From contig JANQMD010000008.1 of NCBI GenBank assembly GCA_028280265.1, forward strand, positions 1-51,387: a stretch of DNA of 51,387 nt, in the 5' to 3' direction. This document shows, piece by piece, positions 44,101 to 51,387 of the stretch. Origin of the DNA: Flavobacteriaceae bacterium (GTDB taxonomy: Bacteria; Bacteroidota; Bacteroidia; Flavobacteriales; Flavobacteriaceae). The notes beneath the pieces were generated by a model that had not been told where the DNA came from, ran no database searches, and saw only the letters and a list, made by a program, of their open reading frames with translations. A program made the position numbers and the translations under genes. Position 1 is the stretch's first letter, and each line of letters begins with the position of its first letter.

Positions 44101-44627
44101 GCTACAATGGTTCCTGTAACGTGCATTGCGTGGAAACTGTTTCCATTCAATGAAGACCCATCGATAATAGATACTCTGTTGTTTCCTCCTGCTCCGTCGA
44201 ACTCTTGGTGAGAAGGTCGTGTTCCTCCTCCATCCCAAACATAGGCTGTCATTCCTTGTCCCATTAAGCTTAAACCTAATGATCCTCCAGAATTTAAATG
44301 GTTTGTTCTAGTAGATCTTGCTGCGTCTACATTGAACGTAGTGTAATAAATAGGCTTTCCGTCTACAACTCTTTGGAGTTCTAACATACGACCGTCTTTT
44401 AGGGTAATTCTCTCTTTCCAACCTTTTTGTCTGGCAATAATGCTCGCCTGGCGTCTTTCTGTCTTACCTTTTTCCTCAAGACGTTGTTGAATAGTCTCAA
44501 GTTGTTGTAAATCATACTGACTACGGATTTTTTCTTTTTCTTTCAGGTTTTGTGCATTCATCTGAAAACTCAATCCGAAAAGAGCTCCAGCTAGAACAAC
44601 CCTACTTAATAAGTACTTGTGTCTCAT
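41157..44627 (-). CDS. T9SS-secreted S8 (subtilisin-like) protease, multidomain
   Basis: This is a 1156-aa extracellular serine protease with a signal peptide (1-25, cleaved after NA) and a propeptide of about 27-110. The S8 catalytic domain (about 115-430) carries D132 in VWDGGG, H169 in HAMHVTG, the oxyanion N265 in AAGNDG and S359 in SGTSMASP. A beta-barrel domain as in KP-43-type subtilases (about 430-560, with NDLDIRI) follows. Then come a fibronectin III (about 565-650), a MAM-like jelly roll (about 660-815), a second fibronectin III (about 825-910), a GEVED domain (about 960-1070) and a type A T9SS sorting domain (about 1085-1156, RAYPNPAMNY ... STKLIKQ). It degrades proteins outside the cell. 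A promoter lies at 44760-44730. Confidence 0.94.
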   Translation of the reverse strand: MRHKYLLSRVVLAGALFGLSFQMNAQNLKEKEKIRSQYDLQQLETIQQRLEEKGKTERRQASIIARQKGWKERITLKDGRMLELQRVVDGKPIYYTTFNVDAARSTRTNHLNSGGSLGLSLMGQGMTAYVWDGGGTRPSHQEFDGAGGNNRVSIIDGSSLNGNSFHAMHVTGTIVASGVQAAAKGMAPHAQARTADWNNDKAEATTQASNGMLLSNHSYGYAFRNQFGQVQLPQSYFGGYIAESRDWDDIMFNAPNYLMVVAAGNDGNDNTANQNPTGGSGWDKLTGHSTSKNNLVVANAQDANVDASGNLVSVAINSSSSEGPTDDMRIKPDITGNGTGVYSTYDNSDSAYNTISGTSMASPNVTGSLLLLQEHYKNLNSGSFMRAATLKGLALHTADDAGASGPDAVFGWGLLNAKRAAETITNNGNQSRVEELTLNSGQSYVINVDSDGSNPLFASISWTDRPGTAVTTVNSTTPVLVNDLDIRITKGGTTYFPYKLTTPTTSSKQDNNVDPYERVDISGASGSYTITVTNKGSLVGGSQNFSLIVTGITGTPPVCNATVPTGVSTSGVSNTGATVSWSSVANATYDVRYRQTGTSSWTTNAVSSTSTNLSGLAASTQYEVQVRSKCTGGNSAYSASVNFTTSAAPSICSNTVTSFPYSEGFESNDGWTQVTGDDGNWVRKSGSTPSNNTGPSSADEGSFYLFLEASTNNSPGQIGRNATAILESDCFDLSNKSSATFSFKNHMYGSNVGSLTIQATTDGTNWTNLWTDSGNKGNQWNAIGVNLAAYLGQNVKLRIVGVTGNGWSSDIAVDDLSVTAVTTGSDTQAPTAPSNLAASNITETTVTLNWNASTDNVGVAGYDVYQGATNIASVTGTTYNVTGLSADTAYTFSVRAKDAANNVSSASNTVNVQTLGAPVEYCESSGNRTTYEWIDYVALGGMTNSSGADGGYGDYTSEVASVAQGSTNQLTISAGFSGSSYTEFWNVWIDYNQNGTFETSERVANGSSSSAGNLTTNITVPSNAVLGSTRMRVSMKYNSNATACEDFGDGEVEDYTVNITAGSASFTIFNDPTGDTLGNEAPISVRAYPNPAMNYIQVQFGKAENLNYRIVDVIGKTVKQGTAARNTINVSELQRGIYILQVNDGQKSMSTKLIKQ

Positions 44628-44954
44628 TGTTTGAATTTGTTTAGTTTTTACTTATTTTTTTGATGTTAATAAAAGCTTAAAAAAACAACAATAATCATTA
44701 TTTATCTTAATTTTTTATCAAAATCACATCAAAACTAATTTTTTAATACATATAATTCAATACCCGAAAATGGTGAATTTTACTCTCCCTGTTTTTGGGG
44801 AGGCTAAATTTTTGTACCAAAACACAAACCCAAGTGAGTACTAGGGTCGAGTTAAAAAGTCTAGAATTGTTTCTGTTTAAATTTAAAAATGAAGAAAAAA
44901 ATGAAGTGTCAAACTATAACAACTTAATTACAAATTTCAATAAACTTTTAGCAA
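44628..44954. other. AT-rich non-coding spacer upstream of the S8 protease
   Basis: Apart from the S8 promoter at 44730-44760, this 327-bp stretch shows poly-A/T tracts and a short CTCCC/GGGAG hairpin (44785-44802). No gene, and no trace of a protease catalytic domain in any frame, is visible, which matters for reading the propeptide paralogue next to it as truncated. Confidence 0.6.
44730..44760 (-). promoter_or_regulatory. Promoter of the S8 protease gene
   Basis: On the minus strand: TTG (44760-44758), 20-bp spacer and the perfect -7 box TAGTTTTG (44737-44730). It predicts a leader of roughly 95 nt before the ATG at 44627. Confidence 0.55.
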
Positions 44955-45359
44955 TCAATTAGGTAAAAAAGAGAAGAAAAATAATACAAATACCTCGATG
45001 AATTTTTCTTGATCATTATTCTTTGGTGTGGGTGTTCTTTGGATCGAGTAATAAATAGGTTTTCCTTGATCTACTTTTTGAAGTTCATTAATACGACCAT
45101 CTTTTAAAGTATCTTTTACCTTCCACCCCTTTCTTTTGGCTACTTCAACAGCCTCTTTTTTTTCTTTTAAACTTCTCTCTAAAAATACTTTGGCCATCTT
45201 TTTAAGTTTGATGTACTGAGTACTGTCTATCATTCGGTTCTCTTTACTTTTATTTTGTGCATTGAGTTTAGGCGATACTCCTATTGATAAAAAACACAAA
45301 ACCATTAACAACCATAGAAGTGTTAAAAAATTATCCATCTGTATTGAAGTTTTCATCAT
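44955..45359 (-). CDS. Short secreted paralogue of the S8 protease propeptide
   Basis: This 134-aa protein has a signal peptide (hydrophobic 11-27, cleavage after about 34 at NA). Residues 70-106 align without gaps to residues 61-97 of the adjacent S8 protease propeptide with 22 identities in 37, including KGWK, TLKDGR, ELQ and GKPIYY. It then diverges into an unrelated Phe-rich tail and stops, with no catalytic domain. It is either a decayed duplicate of the protease gene or a free-standing propeptide-like protein. Subtilisin propeptides are chaperones and inhibitors of their protease, so an inhibitor role is possible. Start codons are the doublet at 45359/45356. A perfect hairpin lies directly upstream. 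Confidence 0.6.
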   Translation of the reverse strand: MMKTSIQMDNFLTLLWLLMVLCFLSIGVSPKLNAQNKSKENRMIDSTQYIKLKKMAKVFLERSLKEKKEAVEVAKRKGWKVKDTLKDGRINELQKVDQGKPIYYSIQRTPTPKNNDQEKFIEVFVLFFFSFLPN

Positions 45360-45360
45360 C

Positions 45361-45388
45361 AGTGCTAAAATAATAGCATTTTAGCACT
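45361..45388. repeat. Perfect 11-bp inverted repeat abutting the propeptide-paralogue start
   Basis: AGTGCTAAAAT (45361-45371) and ATTTTAGCACT (45378-45388) are perfect complements around the 6-bp centre AATAGC. The repeat ends one base before the ATG at 45359, so in the mRNA it would cover the ribosome-binding region. As DNA it could also be an operator. Confidence 0.85.
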
Positions 45389-46218
45389 TATACAATCCCC
45401 AAAAAGAGGGATATTATAACAATCTAAAACTCGTAAGAATTTTCAAGCTGAGCCTATCGATATTCTCATCTTTTAATGTAAAAAACAACGATTTAAAGGC
45501 GAATTACCGAAAAATCCTAGCCAATTTCTATTTTTCAAGAAAAAAATAAGACTCTGTGTTATTTAGTATTAAAAATAAACACAAATCAATGACAATCAAT
45601 GTTTTATAAATTAGTATTGTTGAAAATCCGCTTAATACCCTAACAAATATTTAACACCCATTAAAAAATAATATTGTATTTTTGTTAGACACAAAAAAGA
45701 ATTTAATTTATTAATTTACAAACACTTAAAACAATTTGCATATAATATATATACTAAAAATAAAATTGTTTTTCTATGTTAATTAAAACATATTTGGTAT
45801 TTTTATACTATATTAACGTGCGCAAGAGTTTTTGAGTGCTGTACAAATTAAAGTAATTAATTATAAAGTTTAATGACTTATGTAGTATGTACTAATACTA
45901 AAAATAAACCACTATGTTAACCCTCTCTCCCAAAAAAAGTTTCCTTTTGAATCGCGATATTTCGATTGCGGTTTTTCATGTCAATCTTAACAGATGTATT
46001 AACAAAATTTACCATTATTCTATTTGGTATTTTAGACAGCGCTGTCATTTATTTTTCCAGAGTTAATAACCGTCAATAACCACAAACCTTAAAAGGGCAT
46101 GGTTAATTTCGCTATTTGAAACTCTACAAGGAATAATAGGACAATTGTACTTTTTCGTGTTTCCAAAAACACTTAAAGGTCTCAAATAAAAAGACGCAAT
46201 TTCACTACATCACCCCAC
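45389..46218. other. Long non-coding region upstream of the giant repeat protein
   Basis: About 830 bp of very AT-rich DNA without a credible gene on either strand. It contains candidate -7 boxes TATTTTTG (45677-45684) and CATATTTG (45789-45796, with TTG at 45766-45768, spacer 20). A motif TATTTGGTATTTT occurs twice (near 45791 and 46021), and there is a 12-bp palindrome at 46035-46046. A long regulated leader for the downstream gene is likely. Confidence 0.5.
46035..46046. promoter_or_regulatory. 12-bp palindrome, possible operator
   Basis: GACAGCGCTGTC is a perfect palindrome, GC-rich against an AT-rich background, 173 bp before the giant gene and directly after the second copy of TATTTGGTATTTT. 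The binding factor is unknown. Confidence 0.35.
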
Positions 46219-49200
46219 ATGAAACCACAAGAAAAAAGAAATATTAGAATCGGAAAAGTTCTATTCGACAAGGATAGAACCAATTTTCGTTTTACCTTTG
46301 TTTTGTGCATTTTCACCCTTTTCTTCTTAACAGAAAAAACACATGGGCAACAAGGATTTCCTTGTGAGGTTGGATCGTTGAGTTACGAGTTTTATGATTT
46401 GGTACCTTCAGGAACCACTGTAAACAATATCCCTACTACGGGAGCAGACGCTACTGGTACGGTGAGTGATTTTAACGTTGTTAGCTTACAAAATCGTCAT
46501 ACTCCTGGCCAAGGTGACACATATTCAATCCGTTATACAGGGTATATCAATATTACTACCGCAGACACGTACACCTTTTACATAAATTCTGATGATGGCT
46601 CCAGGTTGTCTATTAATGGAACTGATGTTGTTACCTATGATGGACTACATGGGGCGTGGAATGAACAGAATGGTCAAATTACACTTGGGATAGGATTACA
46701 CCAGATAACTATTCTGTATTTTCAAAATCTTTTTGGAAGATCTTTGGCTGTCAGTTATGAGAGTTCCACCATCGCAAAGACAGCACTTCCGTTTTCTATT
46801 CTTTACCCGCTAGCAGGAGCCTGTAACACAGATACAGACGGTGATGGAGTCCCTAATTTCTACGATATTGATGATGACAACGATGGAATTACAGATGCAG
46901 TAGAAGGCGGAGGGTATGGTTCCAACTTATTAACAGAAGGAGGGTTTGACGGTTTAACAGCCACCAATTTTGGAAATAATGCAGGAGCTTCCATAAGTCC
47001 TTGGGTACTAGAATCTGGAACCAATACTAATCTTATAAGAGTAGATGGCCCTGGAGGTCAAACCTATGCTCCAGATGGCCCTGAATTTGATGCCAGAGGT
47101 GGAGCAGGGAACTATTTCGATGTATTTAATTCAGGAGGTGTTATTTACCAAACTTTTACACTTGCTCAAAAATCAGTGGTCCAATATGGTGGTTATTTTT
47201 CCTCCCGAGGGAGTGTATCAGGAAATGGCCAAATATCTATTTATGCAGGGACAGGATCAGGTGGAACACAATTATCCACCACAGGATCCATTAACTATAC
47301 CAGCAATAGTAGTTGGACACTAGCTTCTGCCTCCGTGTCTTTACCCCCAGGCACTTATTCTATGGTTGTAAATCTTGGTGATTCCGTAAGCTTTGATGAA
47401 GGGTATGCATTTGCTGCTCCAGATTTTGACTTAGATAGAGTTCCTAATTCTTTGGACATCGACTCTGATAATGATGGTATTTTAGATGTCGTAGAGGCAC
47501 AAACTACTACAGGCTATGTAGCACCTACAGGAGCTGTGGGTGTTAATGGATTGTACAATATCTACGAAAATAACGATACAACCTCTGCAACAGGACTTAC
47601 ACCTATCAATACCGATGCAGCATCGGAAAATGTAGATACTCCAGATTACCTAGACATAGATTCCGATTCCGATGGAATTCCAGACAATGTGGAAGCACAA
47701 AGTACAATAGGGTATCAAGCACCCTCTGGAGTGGTAGGAGCTAATGGACTACATTCTAACTACGAAGTGAATGATGGTTTTTCTACAACAGGATTGTCTC
47801 TGTACAATCATGATAGCACAGACGAACCCGATTATAGAGATACCAATTCGGATAACGACGCGCTCACTGACATTCTTGAAAATGGAAAAGCCAATACTAC
47901 CAACGGAGGAGATAGTGATTTAGACGGACTAGACGATGCCCTAGATTCAAATTCAAATGCCAGTATTTTTGATCCAAATGACAACGTTAACAACCCCCAA
48001 ACAAACTTACCAGATACTGATAATGATTTGTTAACAGGAGGGGACCTTGATTTTAGAGATGATGTATTGGGCTTAGACACCGATGGAGATAAAATCCCTG
48101 ATGCAGTAGACATAGATGATGACAATGATGGGATTTTAGATGCCACCGAATTGAGTGCATACAATTCAGTTATAGGACGCCTCAATTATGAGTTTTACGA
48201 TTTAGCACCTTCTGGAAATACTGTCAACAATATTCCCACTACGGGGGCTAATGCCACAGGGACCGTTACAGATTTTAACGTAGACGCCTTATGGATGGCG
48301 CATTCAACTGGAGTGGGAGCTGATGATACCTTCTCCTTGAGATATACTGGTTTTATCAATATTACGGTAGCAGATACATATACTTTCTTTTTAAACTCTG
48401 ATGATGGCTCAAAATTATCAATTAATGGGACAGACGTGGTTACCTATGATGGTATACATGGGGCAGATGGTGATGAAGAAGGTAATATTGCTCTTTCTGT
48501 GGGACTACATCCCATAACCATTTTGTATTTCGAGAATGATGGAGATGATAGTTTGTCTGTAAAGTATCAGAGTTCAACCATCACCAAGAGAGCATTACCA
48601 TTTTCAATTCTGCAAACTTCAGGTCAAACGTTAAATGACTTCGACGGTGACGGGATTTTAAATCATTTGGATTTAGATTCTGACAATGATGGAATTTTAG
48701 ACAATATTGAGTTTCAAACCAGCTCAGGATACAAAGCCCCAACGGGATCTGTGGGAACCAATGGATACCTAGACATATACGAGACAGCTCCAGATAGCGG
48801 TGTGGCAGCCAACAACCCAGTAAATACAGACGTTGCCACAGAAACTGGAGCGGGTTCTATGGTAACTCCAGATTACATGGACATTGATTCCGACAACGAC
48901 GGAATTCCAGACAATGTAGAAGCACAAGCAACTCTAGCCTACATAGCTCCTTCCGGAGTGGTAGGCATCAATGGTTTAGACGCCTCCTATGAAAACTTAG
49001 ACACCTTCACCACTGGAGGTATTCCTATCGTGAATACAGACGCTCTAGACGAACCCGATTATAGAGACCTAGATTCCGACAATGACGGAACTACAGATGT
49101 CAATGAAAACAATGCTGGAAATGTCGTAAGCGGTGGTGATAACGATGGAGATGGATTGGTCAATAATTTTGATGCAGACAACGCAAACTACGATGTTAAT

Positions 49201-51387
49201 GACAACATCAACACACCTTCTACAGATTTACCCGATGCAGACAGCGATGTCAACTCTGGCGGAAATGTAGATTTTAGAGACGATGTAACTGGTTTGGATA
49301 CAGACGGAGATAAAATCCCTGATACCGTAGATATTGATGACGACAACGATGGAATTACAGACATAAACGAGTTAGCACAAGTTTCAGGATCACTCAACTA
49401 TGAGTTTTATGATGTATACCCCTCAGGAGATACCGTAGACAATATTCCAACCACAGGAGCACTAGCAACAGGAACTGTGGGTAACTTTGATGTTGACGCT
49501 TTAAAAAATATCCATACCCCAGGTCAAGATGAAGCATTTTCTATTCGCTATACCGGCTATATTAACATTGCTACAAACGAGACCTATACTTTTTACATAC
49601 AATCTGATGATGGATCTAGATTGCTTATCGATGGTCAAACAGTGGTGAATCATGATAATTCGCACAGTGCTTCAGCTGAAATATCCAATACGGTTACACT
49701 TACAGCAGGCATACACAGTTTGATGGTATTGTTTTTTGAAAATACTTTAGATCAAAGCCTCACCATTAGATATTCTAGCCCCACTATCTCTAAAAGACTC
49801 CTCCCTTTTTCCTCTCTTTATCAAGCCTCTACCAGTTTTGACACAGATGGAGATGGAGTGAGCGACCACCTAGACATCGATTCAGACAACGATGGAATCG
49901 TAGACAATTACGAAGCTCAATCTACAGCAGGATATGTTGCCAAGTCGGGTATCGATGCTGATAGAGATGGATTGGATGATGCTTACGATGACAATGTAAG
50001 CGGAGTTGCCAATTCCAATGGAATTACCAGAGCTGAATTTATCAATACCGATGGTGACGCTCTACCCGATTACAGAGATATTGATGCCGATGGCGATGGA
50101 ATTCCAGACAATGTAGAAGCGCAAGCTACCTTAGGTTATAAAGCTCCTAATGGAGTGCCCGGCGCAAATGGTTTAGACTCTGCCTACGACTTTACAGACT
50201 CCTTCTTGTCTACTGGACTGAGTACCACCCTCATCAATACTGACAACGATGCCGAACCCGACTACAGAGACACCAATTCAGATGGTGACGCAACCAATGA
50301 TATTGCTGAAAATGGAGAAACACCCAATAGCTCCAGTGGATCCGATACAGATAACGACGGTTTAGACAACAACTTTGATAATGTATCTGGCTTCGATGTA
50401 AACGACAACGACGACACTCCTGCTACCTCGCTAGGAGACCTAGACAACGATCTAAATGCAGGCGGAGATGTAGATTATAGAGACAACCTCTCAGGAATTG
50501 ACACAGACGGTGATGGCATTGTAAATTTGGTAGATATTGACGATGACAACGATGGAATTCTAGATGTTGTAGAAAATGGCGGTGTAAATACAGATAACTT
50601 ATTAGCACAAGGTGGCTTTAACACTGTGTTTACAGTTAATGCTTATGGGGAGTATTTTTCTGGAAATCTATCTCCTTGGATAAGAGGACCTGGATTTACT
50701 AACAACATTCTATTCGTTGATGGACCTGGAGGGCAAAACATTCCTTCCAACGGACCTCAATTTGATGCACGAGGCGGAGTAGGAAAATATATCACTACGA
50801 CTGGCGCAGGTCATATTTATCAAGCCTTTACACTTCCTGTGAGATCGTCTATTCAATATGGCGGTTACTTTTCTATTAGATCAGGAGTAGCAAGAAATGG
50901 TCAAATATCCATTCATACAGGCTCAGGAGCTAGTGGAACACAAGTATCTACTACAGGGTCCAACAGCTACAATAATGATGCTAATTGGACACTAGTTTCT
51001 AACACTGTGGTTTTAGACCCCGGAACCTACTCAATCGTAGTAACCATGGATCAATCGTTAAGCTTTGATGAGGGTTTTGTCTCTGTAAAATTAGATTTTG
51101 ACAAAGATGGCATACCCAATGCCTTAGACCTCGATTCTGATAACGATGGTATCTTAGATGGGATAGAAGCGCAAACTTCCAGTGTATATGTAGCACCAAC
51201 AGGTCCTGTGGGAGCGAATGGCTTGTACAATATTTACGAAAACAACGACACTCCTTCTGCAACAGGGCTTACTCCTGTAAATACCGATGTTGCTACAGAA
51301 ACAGGGACAGGTTCTCTGGTTACCCCAGATTATCTGGACATTGATTCCGACAACGATGGGATACCCGACAATGTTGAAGCCCAACCC
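46219..51387 (+). CDS. Giant secreted PA14 / calcium-repeat surface protein (3' end outside window)
   Basis: The frame is open for 1723 codons from ATG 46219 to the window edge. A long-type signal peptide has a basic n-region (1-25), hydrophobic 26-38 and cleavage near THG-QQ (about 43). Modules in order: PA14 (about 52-197), Asp-rich repeat DTDGDGVPN, jelly-roll-like module (about 234-405), two of the seven 60-68-residue GY-APxG modules, PA14 (about 653-800), two modules, PA14 (about 1057-1202), two modules, second jelly-roll-like module (about 1457-1625), seventh module. Dense DxDxDNDGI sequences are thrombospondin-type-3-like calcium sites. Such proteins in flavobacteria are surface adhesins, usually with a T9SS-related C-terminal domain, which would lie beyond the window. 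Function (adhesion or glycan binding) is inferred. Confidence 0.88.
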   Translation, partial: MKPQEKRNIRIGKVLFDKDRTNFRFTFVLCIFTLFFLTEKTHGQQGFPCEVGSLSYEFYDLVPSGTTVNNIPTTGADATGTVSDFNVVSLQNRHTPGQGDTYSIRYTGYINITTADTYTFYINSDDGSRLSINGTDVVTYDGLHGAWNEQNGQITLGIGLHQITILYFQNLFGRSLAVSYESSTIAKTALPFSILYPLAGACNTDTDGDGVPNFYDIDDDNDGITDAVEGGGYGSNLLTEGGFDGLTATNFGNNAGASISPWVLESGTNTNLIRVDGPGGQTYAPDGPEFDARGGAGNYFDVFNSGGVIYQTFTLAQKSVVQYGGYFSSRGSVSGNGQISIYAGTGSGGTQLSTTGSINYTSNSSWTLASASVSLPPGTYSMVVNLGDSVSFDEGYAFAAPDFDLDRVPNSLDIDSDNDGILDVVEAQTTTGYVAPTGAVGVNGLYNIYENNDTTSATGLTPINTDAASENVDTPDYLDIDSDSDGIPDNVEAQSTIGYQAPSGVVGANGLHSNYEVNDGFSTTGLSLYNHDSTDEPDYRDTNSDNDALTDILENGKANTTNGGDSDLDGLDDALDSNSNASIFDPNDNVNNPQTNLPDTDNDLLTGGDLDFRDDVLGLDTDGDKIPDAVDIDDDNDGILDATELSAYNSVIGRLNYEFYDLAPSGNTVNNIPTTGANATGTVTDFNVDALWMAHSTGVGADDTFSLRYTGFINITVADTYTFFLNSDDGSKLSINGTDVVTYDGIHGADGDEEGNIALSVGLHPITILYFENDGDDSLSVKYQSSTITKRALPFSILQTSGQTLNDFDGDGILNHLDLDSDNDGILDNIEFQTSSGYKAPTGSVGTNGYLDIYETAPDSGVAANNPVNTDVATETGAGSMVTPDYMDIDSDNDGIPDNVEAQATLAYIAPSGVVGINGLDASYENLDTFTTGGIPIVNTDALDEPDYRDLDSDNDGTTDVNENNAGNVVSGGDNDGDGLVNNFDADNANYDVNDNINTPSTDLPDADSDVNSGGNVDFRDDVTGLDTDGDKIPDTVDIDDDNDGITDINELAQVSGSLNYEFYDVYPSGDTVDNIPTTGALATGTVGNFDVDALKNIHTPGQDEAFSIRYTGYINIATNETYTFYIQSDDGSRLLIDGQTVVNHDNSHSASAEISNTVTLTAGIHSLMVLFFENTLDQSLTIRYSSPTISKRLLPFSSLYQASTSFDTDGDGVSDHLDIDSDNDGIVDNYEAQSTAGYVAKSGIDADRDGLDDAYDDNVSGVANSNGITRAEFINTDGDALPDYRDIDADGDGIPDNVEAQATLGYKAPNGVPGANGLDSAYDFTDSFLSTGLSTTLINTDNDAEPDYRDTNSDGDATNDIAENGETPNSSSGSDTDNDGLDNNFDNVSGFDVNDNDDTPATSLGDLDNDLNAGGDVDYRDNLSGIDTDGDGIVNLVDIDDDNDGILDVVENGGVNTDNLLAQGGFNTVFTVNAYGEYFSGNLSPWIRGPGFTNNILFVDGPGGQNIPSNGPQFDARGGVGKYITTTGAGHIYQAFTLPVRSSIQYGGYFSIRSGVARNGQISIHTGSGASGTQVSTTGSNSYNNDANWTLVSNTVVLDPGTYSIVVTMDQSLSFDEGFVSVKLDFDKDGIPNALDLDSDNDGILDGIEAQTSSVYVAPTGPVGANGLYNIYENNDTPSATGLTPVNTDVATETGTGSLVTPDYLDIDSDNDGIPDNVEAQP
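46372..46810 (+). repeat. PA14 module 1 of the giant protein
   Basis: It opens with GSLSYEFYDLVPSGTTVNNIP, has the PA14 core YTFYINSDDGSRLSINGTDVV and closes with ALPFSILY. It shares most residues with the copies at 48175-48620 and 49387-49825, so it arose by internal duplication. Confidence 0.85.
46918..47700 (+). repeat. Jelly-roll-like module plus GY module, copy 1
   Basis: It begins SNLLTEGGFDG, contains RVDGPGGQTYAPDGPEFDARGG and SFDEGYAF, then runs into an Asp-rich repeat and a GYVAPTGAVGVNGLYNIYE module (from 47512). The same arrangement recurs at 50587-51384. The jelly-roll part looks like a carbohydrate-binding-type beta-sandwich; I cannot assign it to a named family. Confidence 0.75.
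48175..48620 (+). repeat. PA14 module 2 of the giant protein
   Basis: It opens GRLNYEFYDLAPSGNTVNNIP, has core YTFFLNSDDGSKLSINGTDVV and closes ALPFSILQ. It is closest in sequence to module 1. Confidence 0.85.
49387..49825 (+). repeat. PA14 module 3 of the giant protein
   Basis: It opens GSLNYEFYDVYPSGDTVDNIP, has core YTFYIQSDDGSRLLIDGQTVV and closes LLPFSSLYQ. It is the most diverged of the three copies. Confidence 0.85.
50587..51384 (+). repeat. Jelly-roll-like module plus GY module, copy 2
   Basis: It begins NTDNLLAQGGFN, contains FVDGPGGQNIPSNGPQFDARGG and SFDEGF, then an Asp-rich repeat and a VYVAPTGPVGANGLYNIYE module (from 51184). It is the counterpart of 46918-47700. Confidence 0.75.

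Noticed and set aside
44640..44955. Frameshifted catalytic domain continuing the propeptide paralogue
   Set aside because: No frame of this AT-rich stretch shows DTG-, HGT- or GTSMA-like motifs, so the domain is absent, not just shifted.
47045..47323. 92-codon plus-strand frame in the giant gene
   Set aside because: It is a +1 shadow of the jelly-roll-like module; the long frame from 46219 explains this DNA.
47832..48185. Minus-strand frames rich in Ser/Pro/Leu inside the giant gene
   Set aside because: They are antisense shadows of the Asp-rich calcium repeats (Asp codons read backward as Ser/Val/Ile) and recur wherever the repeats do.
1..51387. tRNA, rRNA, CRISPR arrays, insertion sequences or prophage genes
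   Set aside because: I looked for T-loop/anticodon patterns, transposase motifs, regular short repeats with spacers and phage structural genes and found none.

Overview
The window is AT-rich DNA from a member of the Bacteroidota, most likely a flavobacterium of the family Flavobacteriaceae. The evidence is a SusC/SusD pair, C-terminal sorting domains of the type IX secretion system (T9SS), a bacillithiol gene (bshC), PA14/thrombospondin-type-3 surface proteins, and promoters with the Bacteroidota -7 box TAnnTTTG in place of a sigma70 -10 box. I cannot name a genus.

Region 1 (1-17.7 kb) is mostly housekeeping. It holds an FtsX/LolE-like permease, a NamZ-type (DUF1343) lipoprotein, a fatty-acid-hydroxylase-type membrane enzyme with an unknown partner, a YkgJ-type cysteine-cluster protein, arginyl-tRNA synthetase, dihydrolipoyl dehydrogenase, a glyoxalase-fold protein, a polytopic membrane protein, RlmF coupled to BshC, an M14 metallopeptidase, a flavin-binding PNPOx-like protein divergent from a ribosome-hibernation factor, and a Dph6-like ATPase. 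Two degenerate intergenic repeats, a 9-copy heptamer array and a candidate small RNA lie between these genes.

Region 2 (17.7-41.1 kb) is a complete alpha-glucan (starch/glycogen/maltodextrin) polysaccharide utilisation locus. The right arm (+) carries susC, susD, a SusE/F-like protein with three starch-binding-type repeats, and a T9SS-secreted multidomain GH13 amylase. A LacI-family regulator is divergent from susC, with a perfect 14-bp palindrome between them. The left arm (-) carries an MFS sugar symporter, beta-phosphoglucomutase, a GH65 maltose phosphorylase, three lipoprotein GH13 enzymes and an unusual 1161-residue fusion of a carbohydrate-binding-like module, an esterase and a GH31 glucosidase. 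Inferred flow: the surface amylase and SusDE/F capture and cut the glucan, SusC imports oligosaccharides, periplasmic GH13/GH31 enzymes trim them, the MFS symporter imports maltose, and GH65 plus beta-PGM convert it by phosphorolysis to glucose and glucose 6-phosphate.

Region 3 (41.1-51.4 kb) holds secreted surface proteins. There is a T9SS-exported subtilisin (S8-FN3-MAM-FN3-GEVED-CTD), a short secreted paralogue of that protease's propeptide with no catalytic domain, an 860-bp AT-rich non-coding region, and the first 1723 codons of a giant repeat protein (three PA14 modules, two jelly-roll-like modules, seven copies of a 60-68-residue module and many Asp-rich calcium-binding repeats). That gene is still open at the window edge.
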